From Picocystis sp. L7 (lineage: Eukaryota; Chlorophyta; Picocystophyceae; Picocystales; Picocystaceae): 64,000 bases of DNA. The stretch is from the NCBI GenBank assembly GCA_020975725.1, contig QXJR01000006.1, positions 372,001 through 436,000 on the forward strand, given 5' to 3'. A program made the position numbers and the translations under genes. Below the pieces are notes generated by a model. It was given only the letters and a program-made list of their open reading frames with translations, did no database searches and was not told the origin of the DNA. Every line of letters begins with the position of its first letter. Position 1 is the first letter of the stretch. Shown here in pieces: positions 55,901-64,000 of the stretch.

Positions 55901-57314
55901 TCGCATCTCGCGCGGAGACAGCTGCTCTGTAGACTTGGTGTTGAGGAAATGGCTAGCTTTGTTATCCGTAAGTACGCTGAAGTGCTGACCAAACAACAAG
56001 TGTCTCCAGTGCTGCAGAGCATACAGGATGGCACAGGTTTCCTTCTCTGCTGGATGATAATTCTGTTGGGCTTGATTCAGCTTCTTTGACCAATATTCAA
56101 CTGGGTGCCACTCCCCTTGCTCATCCTGCTGCATCAGAACTGCTCCCATACCAATGTCGGAAGCATCGGTCTCGACTCGGATCGGTCGGTCCTCATCGAA
56201 GAGTGCCAGGACAGGTGGGTTCGTGAGTGCTGCAACCAGCTTGTTATAAGCTTCTTCTTGTGGGCCTTTCCAGTAGGATGTGAACCCATGTTTCATCGAT
56301 GCCTGGTTCAGCTCAGTCAATGGGGCTGTAAGTTCAGCATAATGCGGAACGAATCGCATATAGAATTGGCACAGCCCAAGGAAGGCCATATTATCGCGTT
56401 GCGACTGCGGTCGCGGGAACTGCTGGATCTTGGTAAGTAGGTGGTTGGTACAGGCCAACTGTCCATTACGTATCCGAAAGCCTACCCACTCCAGAGTACT
56501 TCTGAAAAAGTGACACTTCGATCGTTTCAGCCGGATGTCGGCCTGTTCACAGGTAGCGAAGAATTCCTCAAGGTGTTGGAAATGCTGTTCTTTTGTTTCA
56601 GAATGCACCAATATGTCATCCATGTACACCTTTAAGTAGTGCAGGTGACCAAATATTCTGTTCATCATGCGCTGAAACATCGCAGGCGCGTTGGCAGCAC
56701 CCATGGGCATGACCTTCCACACATAGGATCCAAAGGGTGTGATCACTGCAGTTTTATCGATGTCGGCAGGATCCATCCTAACCTGGTGGAACCCATCCAA
56801 AGCATCCAACGAGGAAAAGTATTTCGCACCTCTCAAGTTCTGCAGGTAGTCATCTATACGGGGCAGCGGATATCTGTCCTTGACAGTAACATTGTTAAGC
56901 AGGCGGTAGTCAAACACGACCCGCCAGCCCCCGTCTTTCTTCGGTACTAGGATTACTGGGGCTCCCTAGCTGGAGCCAGCACAAAGGTCCATTTTACCGG
57001 CATCGACGTATTCGCTGATTAACTCCTTTAGGGCAGCCTGCTGGTGAGGGGATAGCCGATAATAATTCTTGTAATGCGGGGTCGCACTTTCAGCGAGCTG
57101 TATTTTGAAGGCCTCTCCGCTGACACGCTCTGGTGGTAGCTGCGTACGAGGCTCAAATAAGCCCTTATATCGGTGATTGATCAGTCGGTCCAGCCGGTAC
57201 TAATCGCTGTGGTCCAGCTCCCATTCATCGCTGACTTTTGTCCGCATGTGGTCAAGGTCTGCTTCTTCATCGATGATTTCTGGTCTGGGATCCAGAGGCT
57301 GTATCATAAGTATT
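52955..57314 (-). CDS. Element C pol: RT, RNase H, C5-methyltransferase, integrase, chromo-like tail
   Basis: A long open frame occupies 53075-56917 (1280 codons), with coding traces on both sides. RT contains VYMDDILVHSETKEQHFQHL, and RNase H contains PIRVETDASDIGMGAVLM. The C5-methyltransferase (about residues 375-670 of the open frame) has LDLCAGMGTTLRALE, AGVPCQPFSRANTD, LECTPFATHL, QARSR and GNAFPV. Integrase has the H2C2 zinc site (H..RHFG, CPVCQLQK) and DDE blocks, followed by VQYGLKGPADKHKPDPY. It is close to D but clearly diverged from it, and distantly related to E. Fossil, interrupted at 57314 by D. Confidence 0.85.
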
Positions 57315-58063
57315 GCACAGCGTCCGTGGAGACACTGCCAATTCACACACGTTTGGGCCTCAAGGCGGCCAAGATGCCAAGGGAAGAGGATGGAAACGCC
57401 TCGAAGGGCGCGTTTGTGGAGCGTCAGCCGTGTGGGACGGCTCCTGCTGACTTGTGCGAGTCTTGGCGGTCTTGAGAAGCCGCAGCAAGCTCGTGGTTGG
57501 TGGAGGCACGCACTTGAGAAGTCGTCAAGGCAAAAGTCTATTTTCAAGTCAAGTGAGGGGGGCCTCTAGTAGGCCCTCAAACCAGCAGCGGTTCAGGGTG
57601 GGACCCTTATCTCCATGGGGCGCCTGGTGGTCACGTGGCCCTGTCGCCCTCATCGGACGGTTGCACGACAGGCAAGCACGTGACCCAGATCCCCAGGGTG
57701 CTTCCCCACCCTTCGATCGACCTCGGGAGATTCGGGGGGATCCGGTCCCCCCTTCTGCCCGAGTCTCCTAGGGTTGCCCCGAACTGAGCCTGGGCTTCAT
57801 CGGGTTCGCCCTGGGTCTATCCGGACGGCTGGTATTGGGGAGATCCCTCGTACCCTCGGACCGGGGTACCAAGGGCTTCCCATCCCCCGCCTTCCCAGGT
57901 CCTGAGTCGCACTCGTCCAGTTGGGGAGGGGTTACCCGTCCTGTACCTGACTTGATATCCAGCGATTCACAGCAAGCTCCAAGCTCGCTTATCTAAGCTA
58001 CTGCTTGACAAGGATCTTTGTCAAGCACCGGGTCCCATCGTAGGGGGGATCCTGCCCTGTGCA
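57315..58063 (-). repeat. 3' LTR of element D
   Basis: 749 bp bounded by inverted TGCACAG (left) and CTGTGCA (right). It directly abuts element C pol sequence on its left. Confidence 0.85.
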
Positions 58064-58093
58064 ACACTCTCCCGGTTCCCGGCGAATGCCGCA

Positions 58094-61000
58094 TCACAGT
58101 TGGAAGTCATATACGTATGCCACGGGGTCATAGACCATGGCTCGTACTTGCTCTCCCAGGTAGTAGTCAATCTTACCGTCAGTCCATATGATTTTGTGTA
58201 GCCCGTCTTCAATGCTGTCAACCAAGCCTTGGAAGTAGGCTGGATCCGATCGATCGGGTGTATGAAAGAGTTCCTGAACCACTTGTCCTGCCAACTCGGT
58301 GGGTACGATAAATCTGGGGCGGCGCCGAGTCTGGAACGGCAATTTGGTGAAGGTCCAGGTGTTGACCATGATGGGACTGGGTGATTGAAGGTAAGCTGTC
58401 TTCTTGTGTGTGAACACAGCATTGTAGTTGCTGGGGGTAATTCCTTGTTCAGGTATGCATCCATTGGCTTCCTCAAGTGGCAGAAACTCTTCAAGCAAGG
58501 CTGCAGTTTCGTCAATCCAAAAGAAGCGTTGCGATGAATCAGTCAGGGAACTTTCGACCCAGTACCGCACCGGTTGTGTGGGAAAGGTTGCGTAGTCGCG
58601 CAGCAGAAAACGGCGGATGCGATACGTTGCAGAATTGGTCTGCATATCCAATGTATCCGGCAACGGTGCACGGGCAGGCTGCAGATGTTCATCCATGGGG
58701 AACAAGGTGAGGTCTGAATCCACCCAAGGTTCAATGCGGTCAGCGTGGATGCGATCAGAAAACGCCGATCCAGGTGGTAAGTCCAATTGATAAGCACCAT
58801 TCTGTAGAACTTTCTTGATTGTGTATGGCCCCACATAGTATGGATCTAATTTGTGTTTGTCAGTAGGACCTTTGAGTCCATACTGCACTTTTACCTTGTC
58901 TCCCTGTTGGAAGGATTTTATCCGTCGCTTCGCAGTGGCCGTTTGCATGCGACGAGCGCCTTGAACCAGTTCCTGTAGGACGGCTTCGTAGACTCTGCGA
59001 TGGCGGTCCAGCAGGTCTGATATGCGCGTATCGAAGCTGTCAACTGTAAGATCTGTAGCAGCAGCATCTGTAGTAGGAAGCTGCAAGTGCCAAGGTAGCC
59101 TGGATGAACATCCAAAAAGCAGTGCAAAGGGAGAATGCTTGGTTACTGAATGCACGGAGTCATTATAAGCGTGCGCTGCTGCCTGAAGGTATGCGTCCCA
59201 TTGATGTTTATCAGTACAGGTTGTACGTAAAGTTTGGAGTAGCGTGCGATGCTGACGCTCGGCTCCTCCCTGTGACTGAGAGTGATAAGGGGTACCTGTA
59301 ACGTGACGGATGTTCAATGCAGCGCAGAATGCTTTGAACAGCGCACGATAGGCAGGCCCATTGTCCGTATGGATGTGTACCGGTGTGTGATACCGATAAA
59401 CCAGGTGATCCATCAGAAGCTGCGCTTGGCGATGTGCGCTCCAGGTTGAATGGATCGGCACATAAATCGCATACTTTGTAAATCGGTCGACAACCGTCAG
59501 GACAGCATTATGACCCTGAGCTGTGAGCGGTAGATTCTCGACCATGTCCATTACTACCGTATGGAACGGGTATGGGTGAAATTGTAATTCTGGACATAAC
59601 GAAGAATGTCGTGAACGATTCCCAGGTTTTTGGAGCTGGCAAACAGGACACCGGGCGACAAAATGTTCAATGTGGGATTTCATGTTGTCCCATGAAAAGT
59701 GACGAACAGCGTCAGCCTGTGTACGTGTCACGCCAAAGTGTCGTGGGTCATGGATCATGTGCAGCAATTCCTGCCTCACAGAGTTATCTGCCGGTATAAC
59801 CAATGACCATTGTTTGTTCTCTGTTGGGGCAAACAAGAGTGAGTCTTGGACCTTGTACCCTGCAGGTGGCTGTCGTAAGATGTCCTGGTACGTGGAATCA
59901 GCTTGGGCAGCATGGCGAATACGCTCCAGGATGGAGGGCGAGTCAACTGAAGCAGAATGTAGTGAGGACTGCGTTGGCTGTGGAGTTGTGATAGACGCGA
60001 TAGAGCCACACACAGTCCCAGCAGGACTGCGGCTAGCTAGCGGTCGAAGCGTCCGTGTGTGGTTCAGCCATTGAGACAGCATGTGAGCAATCCATCCCAC
60101 AGGGAAGGCGTTGCCGCACATATGTCGTCGACTGGTATCACTGACATTCTTTGCAGCAGTGTCACCAGTCTGCATGCCAACGAGACGTTCACGTTCGCCG
60201 GTAGACAGCGGGCGTGGTTTCCCGTCGGTTCCGCGTACCCAAGTAGAGCGCAGTCGGTCGCTGTGGGACCGTGCGCTAGCCATCAGCGTTGGGCATTTGG
60301 TGCGGGGCTGATGTATTGCGTCCAGGGGTACTCGCGCCCCATCATCCAGGCAGTCTTGCCAAGTAACGGGAAGCGGGGCGAGGTCCAGCGCATTTCCTCG
60401 TTGACTTGGGAAAGAAGTCCAGCACAATCGTGTGCGCGCTTGGGCACTGTAGTGGGACATGTCTTCCAGTATTGGCTCACCAAACCAATCGGTGATCTGT
60501 TCCAGATGAGGTTGTAGGTGAGCAGCAAAGGGGGTGCATTCCAGCACATAATCTGGATGCCCCAGCTTGTTGTGTAGTTGGGCCACGGCTGTAAAGAGTT
60601 CGCGCGTGTCGTACAGACCCAATGAAGGTTTTGATGCATTGGTGTTGGCCCTGGAGAAGGGCTGACACGGCACGCCAGCGACCATGAGATGCACTTGGGG
60701 CAGTTTTCTTCTGTGCACCAGAGTTGTGACGTCATTGCCATAGCGGAAAATATCCTTCCTGGTAAACAGGCCGGGCCTGGAAAGGCGAACCTGGTGGAAC
60801 ACGCGGGATATTACGCTACGACAGTCCGGATCGGATTCAACTGCAATGTAATCTAGTACCACGTCGGATGTGGTAGGAATGATCAGCTCCAATGCCCGCA
60901 GTGTGGTTCCCATGCCAGCACAGAGATCGAGGATACAAAGGGTGTTTGCATCCTTTACTTTTGCGGAGTGCCGTGACAAATAGTCCGGGCCGATGTTTTC

Positions 61001-63079
61001 TGATCCAGGCCTGTATTCAATCGTAAAGGGTGCAAAGTACGCAAGCTTTTCGATCCAGCGCATTTCTCGTGGCGATAGCTGTTCGGTAGCTTTGCTACCC
61101 AAGAACTGGCTCGCTTTGTTGTCCGTTAGCACGGTAAACTGCTGACCAAAGAGGAGATGCCGCCAGTGCTGCAGTGCGTACAGTATGGCGCACGTCTCCT
61201 TCTCAGCAGGGTGATAATTCTGCTGAGCGGTGTTGAATTTCTTCGACCAGTATTCTACGGGGCGCCAATCACCATTGCAAGCCTGTTGCATGAGGGCAGC
61301 ACCCATGCCTATGTCGGAGGCGTCTGTTTCGATGCGAATGGATCGATCTTCATCGAAAAGAGCCAGAACTGGTGCGGACGTGAGAGCTTTGACCATGTTA
61401 CGGAAAGCTTCTTCTTGGGGCTGTTTCCAGTATGAAGCGAAGGCATGCTTCAGCGATGCTTGATTTAATTCAGTAAGCGGTGCAGCGAGCTCAGCATAAT
61501 GGGGCACAAAGCGCATGTAAAACTGGCACAGTCCCAGAAAGGCCATGTTTTCTCGCTGGGTCTGCGGGCGTGCAAAGTGCTGGATCTTAGACACCAGGTG
61601 GGCTGTACAAGCCAACTGACCGTCGCGAATGCGAAAGCCAACCCATTCCAAAGTGCTTCTGAAGAAGTGGCATTTGGATCGTTTGAGGCGGATATCGGCT
61701 TGTTCACAGGTTGTAAAGAACTCTTCCAGGTGTTGGAAGTGTTCCTGTTTCGTTTCCGAGTGAACGAGGATATCGTCCATGTACACCTTCAGAAATAGGA
61801 GGTGTCCAAACACTCTATTCATCATGCGCTGGAACATTGCCGGGGCGTTGGCTGCTCCCATGGGCATGACTTTCCATACGTACGATCCGAATGGAGTTAC
61901 CACAGCAGTTTTGTCGATGTCCGCTGGGTCCACGCGAATCTGGTGAAACCCGTCCAACGCATCCAAAGAGGAAAAATACTTTGCTCCGCGCAGGCTCTGC
62001 AAGTAATCATCAATACGGGGCAGAGGGTATCTATCCTTAACCGTGACGCTGTTGAGCAAACGGTAGTCGAATACTACCCTCCAGCCACCGTCTTTCTTCG
62101 GTACCAGAATGACAGGAGCTCCCCAACTGGATCCTGCACACAGATTCATCTTTCCGGCGTCCACATATTCAGCAATCAGCTCCTTCAGGGCTGCCTGTTG
62201 ATGTGGAGACAACCTGTAGTAGTTCCTGTACTGCGGGGTCGCCCCTTCTACCAGCTGTATTTTAAAGGCTTCTCCGGGTACTCGCTCCGGTGGCGGTTCG
62301 ACACGTGGTTCAAACAAATGCTTGTAGCGTACATTCAGGAGATCGTCCAGACGTGCCTGGTCTGTTTCGTCCAACGGACATTCATCGCTGACTTGACTTC
62401 GCATGTGGGTCAAGTCAGTCTCTTCCTCAACTAGTTCTTTGCTTGCATCCAGTGGTTGCATCATCAGCAATAGACAACCAGGATGTTTGACTGCTTGTCG
62501 GGCCTCGCTTCGAGGCACAATCAGGTCCAGTTTGCGAGAAGCGATGAACTGCTGATCGCCGTAGACAGTATGTTTTGTGCTGTTGCTATCGCGCAGGATC
62601 ATCCGATGTTGGGGCCAGTCCAAGGCCTCCAGGTACTGGTGGCAAAAGTTTGCCCCCAATATGCAGTCAAAGGTTTCTAACGGAGCCACTCCGAACTCGA
62701 TGCGAGTTCGGAACCCGTCGATTGAGAATGCAGCCCTGATTACTGGGGCAGTGTGGACCTTCTGGCCTACAGCCACGGTGTAATCGTAGGACGCTGTTGT
62801 GCACTCCCATGACACCCCTTCTGGGTCGGCCTGTCGCAAACTATCGTACAAGCGCTCGCTTATGAATGAGTAGCTGGCCAGGGTGTCCAAATAAGCTTGA
62901 GTCCTAATTTTTTGTGATTTTTTTCCAAAGTAAGTTTCAGCAGCAAGGAACTCTCCCCTAGGTCTGTTGCTAGCAACAGAATTCAGGTTGATGCATTCCT
63001 TCAGTTTGGTAACCGGGGCGGCTGCCTGTTGCGCTCCCGGCTCCGTCCCGGTGACCGAAGTATCGGGACGGAGAGCCAT
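58094..63079 (-). CDS. Element D pol: protease, RT, RNase H, C5-methyltransferase, integrase, chromo-like and Tudor-like tail
   Basis: 1661-codon frame with all pol parts in order. A retropepsin-like region lies near the start. RT has WRVVFDYRLLNSVTVKDRYP and VYMDDILVHSE, and RNase H has IRIETDASDIGMGAALMQ. The methyltransferase (about residues 708-1000) has LDLCAGMGTTLRALEL, MVAGVPCQPFSRANT, LECTPFAAHL, QARTR and GNAFPVGW. Integrase has the zinc site HDPRHFG..CPVCQLQKPG and core blocks VVMDMVENL, HTDNGPAY and GGAERQHR. Then come the [20 protein letters not shown] module, a chromo-like block (RYWVESSL...FFWIDETAALL) and a Tudor-like end (YFQGLVDSIEDGLHKIIWTD). The start overlaps the gag stop by one base (TGATG), fitting the frameshift or reinitiation this family uses. 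Confidence 0.9.
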   Translation of the reverse strand: MALRPDTSVTGTEPGAQQAAAPVTKLKECINLNSVASNRPRGEFLAAETYFGKKSQKIRTQAYLDTLASYSFISERLYDSLRQADPEGVSWECTTASYDYTVAVGQKVHTAPVIRAAFSIDGFRTRIEFGVAPLETFDCILGANFCHQYLEALDWPQHRMILRDSNSTKHTVYGDQQFIASRKLDLIVPRSEARQAVKHPGCLLLMMQPLDASKELVEEETDLTHMRSQVSDECPLDETDQARLDDLLNVRYKHLFEPRVEPPPERVPGEAFKIQLVEGATPQYRNYYRLSPHQQAALKELIAEYVDAGKMNLCAGSSWGAPVILVPKKDGGWRVVFDYRLLNSVTVKDRYPLPRIDDYLQSLRGAKYFSSLDALDGFHQIRVDPADIDKTAVVTPFGSYVWKVMPMGAANAPAMFQRMMNRVFGHLLFLKVYMDDILVHSETKQEHFQHLEEFFTTCEQADIRLKRSKCHFFRSTLEWVGFRIRDGQLACTAHLVSKIQHFARPQTQRENMAFLGLCQFYMRFVPHYAELAAPLTELNQASLKHAFASYWKQPQEEAFRNMVKALTSAPVLALFDEDRSIRIETDASDIGMGAALMQQACNGDWRPVEYWSKKFNTAQQNYHPAEKETCAILYALQHWRHLLFGQQFTVLTDNKASQFLGSKATEQLSPREMRWIEKLAYFAPFTIEYRPGSENIGPDYLSRHSAKVKDANTLCILDLCAGMGTTLRALELIIPTTSDVVLDYIAVESDPDCRSVISRVFHQVRLSRPGLFTRKDIFRYGNDVTTLVHRRKLPQVHLMVAGVPCQPFSRANTNASKPSLGLYDTRELFTAVAQLHNKLGHPDYVLECTPFAAHLQPHLEQITDWFGEPILEDMSHYSAQARTRLCWTSFPSQRGNALDLAPLPVTWQDCLDDGARVPLDAIHQPRTKCPTLMASARSHSDRLRSTWVRGTDGKPRPLSTGERERLVGMQTGDTAAKNVSDTSRRHMCGNAFPVGWIAHMLSQWLNHTRTLRPLASRSPAGTVCGSIASITTPQPTQSSLHSASVDSPSILERIRHAAQADSTYQDILRQPPAGYKVQDSLLFAPTENKQWSLVIPADNSVRQELLHMIHDPRHFGVTRTQADAVRHFSWDNMKSHIEHFVARCPVCQLQKPGNRSRHSSLCPELQFHPYPFHTVVMDMVENLPLTAQGHNAVLTVVDRFTKYAIYVPIHSTWSAHRQAQLLMDHLVYRYHTPVHIHTDNGPAYRALFKAFCAALNIRHVTGTPYHSQSQGGAERQHRTLLQTLRTTCTDKHQWDAYLQAAAHAYNDSVHSVTKHSPFALLFGCSSRLPWHLQLPTTDAAATDLTVDSFDTRISDLLDRHRRVYEAVLQELVQGARRMQTATAKRRIKSFQQGDKVKVQYGLKGPTDKHKLDPYYVGPYTIKKVLQNGAYQLDLPPGSAFSDRIHADRIEPWVDSDLTLFPMDEHLQPARAPLPDTLDMQTNSATYRIRRFLLRDYATFPTQPVRYWVESSLTDSSQRFFWIDETAALLEEFLPLEEANGCIPEQGITPSNYNAVFTHKKTAYLQSPSPIMVNTWTFTKLPFQTRRRPRFIVPTELAGQVVQELFHTPDRSDPAYFQGLVDSIEDGLHKIIWTDGKIDYYLGEQVRAMVYDPVAYVYDFQL

Positions 63080-64000
63080 CAGTTTTTTGGTGCTCCCATT
63101 ACGGATGCCATTTTGCAGCCGGACTGGTCATGTCCGTAACGGCGGCATCGTTGGCACAGGGAATGAGCTAAGCATAAGTTCTGCTCCTCTTGGGTAAGCT
63201 TTGCTCCCAGTGCCTTGCCTCCGAGCTGTTGTTGAGCTTTTGTAATGGACTGCTTCTGTTCATCCGAGAGATCGTCAAAGCGTTTTCGCTGCCGCTTCGC
63301 TGCTGCCATTTCCTTTGACAAAGTGGGAGGCTGAGCCGGTAGGGCAGCTGCCACTCCACCTGTCGGTGTTGGTCCAGCATGCTGGGTGCCATGAGCCGTG
63401 CGTGAAGACGGCTTGCGGCTAATCCACTTGCCAGCAGCATCCTTGGTTTCCCTGCCATTCTGCTCATGCATATCGCGCTCCAGCTTGAATATCACAGCGG
63501 CCAAACTTCCAGGTTGCATATCTGGAACCTTGTCAACCTCAATAAGGTGATTCAGGTGCTTGTACAAAGCTCGTTGGAGGGAGCTGGGTAGGCCATGTTG
63601 TAGCCTGGCCGCGATGTCATCTTCAGTCAGCGTACGGCAGAGCGGCGAATAGCTTGCATTGACAACGAAGCTCAACTGGACCAGCCTATTGAGAAACTGT
63701 ATTGCATTCTCTGCTCGGCGCATCCGGGTAGTGTGGAACTCTCGCCACGCTTCCGGTCCAGGGTCATGACTCTGGAAAGTCCGCTTGAGGTACGCAAAAA
63801 GGTCATCGACTGATCGTAGCGAGTTGGCATCGCGCATGATCAAGTTTTGGACCATGGCCTTTGCCGTACCCGCCAGTGTTTGGTTGATCGCTAGAACCAG
63901 TTGTTCCATGGGGCGATCGTAGGCATATGCTTGACACCAACACAACACATCGCGGTACCAGTAGGACAGCGCGTATGGGTTGTCTTCGAGTTCTGTCCCT
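63079..64000 (-). CDS. Element D gag (partial)
   Basis: At least 289 codons, running toward the window edge. Gag-type capsid region (AWREFHTTRMRRAENAIQFL, LQHGLPSSLQRALYKHLNHL) and a CCHC zinc knuckle CQRCRRYGHDQSGC near the C-terminus. It ends one base into the pol start. Confidence 0.85.
   Translation of the reverse strand, partial: GTELEDNPYALSYWYRDVLCWCQAYAYDRPMEQLVLAINQTLAGTAKAMVQNLIMRDANSLRSVDDLFAYLKRTFQSHDPGPEAWREFHTTRMRRAENAIQFLNRLVQLSFVVNASYSPLCRTLTEDDIAARLQHGLPSSLQRALYKHLNHLIEVDKVPDMQPGSLAAVIFKLERDMHEQNGRETKDAAGKWISRKPSSRTAHGTQHAGPTPTGGVAAALPAQPPTLSKEMAAAKRQRKRFDDLSDEQKQSITKAQQQLGGKALGAKLTQEEQNLCLAHSLCQRCRRYGHDQSGCKMASVMGAPKN

Larger units (their letters stand above)
50204..64000 (-). 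mobile_element. Gypsy element B, outermost of a three-element nest (partial)
   Basis: Its 3' LTR is 50204-50744, and integrase C-terminal coding runs from about 50760 to 52185, where element C is inserted. The remaining 5' part should lie right of the window. Family: Ty3/Gypsy, same lineage as C and D. It sits inside the Harbinger transposase. Broken fossil, older than C and D by nesting order. Confidence 0.75.
52186..64000 (-). mobile_element. Gypsy element C encoding a cytosine methyltransferase, middle of the nest (partial)
   Basis: 3' LTR 52186-52908, pol from about 52955 to 57314, where element D is inserted. Protease and gag would lie beyond the right edge. Ty3/Gypsy, close relative of D. 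Broken by at least the D insertion. Confidence 0.8.
57315..64000 (-). mobile_element. Gypsy element D encoding a cytosine methyltransferase, innermost of the nest (partial at the window edge)
   Basis: 3' LTR 57315-58063, pol 63079-58094, gag from 63079 into the right edge. The 5' LTR is not in the window. Youngest of the three by nesting order. Long uninterrupted frames make this copy look largely whole, but its 5' end cannot be seen. Confidence 0.85.

Noticed and set aside
1-64000. tRNA, rRNA, Polinton or giant-virus genes
   Set aside because: None were recognised by eye; no capsid, packaging ATPase or protein-primed polymerase motifs and no tRNA cloverleaf were noticed.

Overview
This window looks like transposon-rich nuclear DNA of a eukaryotic alga, most likely a stramenopile (inference). 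The evidence is GT-AG introns, a DUF3223 (DCL-type) plus RAP protein that implies a plastid or other organelle, a fatty-acid elongase, a T7-type organellar RNA polymerase, and a tyrosine-recombinase (Crypton) element of the kind common in stramenopiles. Only three host genes are recognised, all on the minus strand: DCL-RAP (1171-3051), ELO elongase (34858-about 35703) and organellar RNA polymerase (37828-41277, one 303-bp intron). Most of the rest is mobile DNA.

Region 1 (3409-32780) is one Ty3/Gypsy LTR element, here called E, swollen by nested insertions. Its 436-bp 5' LTR is split by an 11.4-kb DNA transposon G (3509-14951; 597-bp terminal inverted repeats, 8-bp target duplication). Its gag is split by a related 5.8-kb transposon F (15605-21360; 861-bp inverted repeats, 8-bp duplication, a 104-bp minisatellite). 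Its protease/RT region carries a solo LTR (23367-28064), itself split by a hAT transposon (24078-28041; 8-bp duplication). Without the insertions E is about 7.46 kb, and both LTRs then measure 436 bp.

Region 2 (32781-41354) holds a Copia remnant, a CT-rich minisatellite, ELO, a foldback element next to the ELO start, and the RNA polymerase gene. Region 3 (41355-48820) holds a Mutator-like element with an intact-looking 712-aa transposase inside a larger inverted-repeat element, then a decayed Crypton. Region 4 (49479-64000) is a Harbinger transposase fragment cut by Gypsy element B, which is cut by C, which is cut by D. B, C and D are related minus-strand elements and the nest runs off the right edge.

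The most striking observation is that the Gypsy polyproteins of E, C and D each contain a cytosine-5 DNA methyltransferase domain between RNase H and integrase. All three show the family motifs: LCAG, GVPCQPFS, the catalytic-region Glu, QxRxR and GNA. The polyproteins also end in chromo-like and Tudor-like segments. E and the C/D lineage are quite diverged, so the methyltransferase appears to be an old, retained part of these elements. A second candidate novelty is the G/F transposon family: long inverted repeats, a cysteine-rich KDZ-like transposase and a divergently transcribed accessory gene of unknown function.
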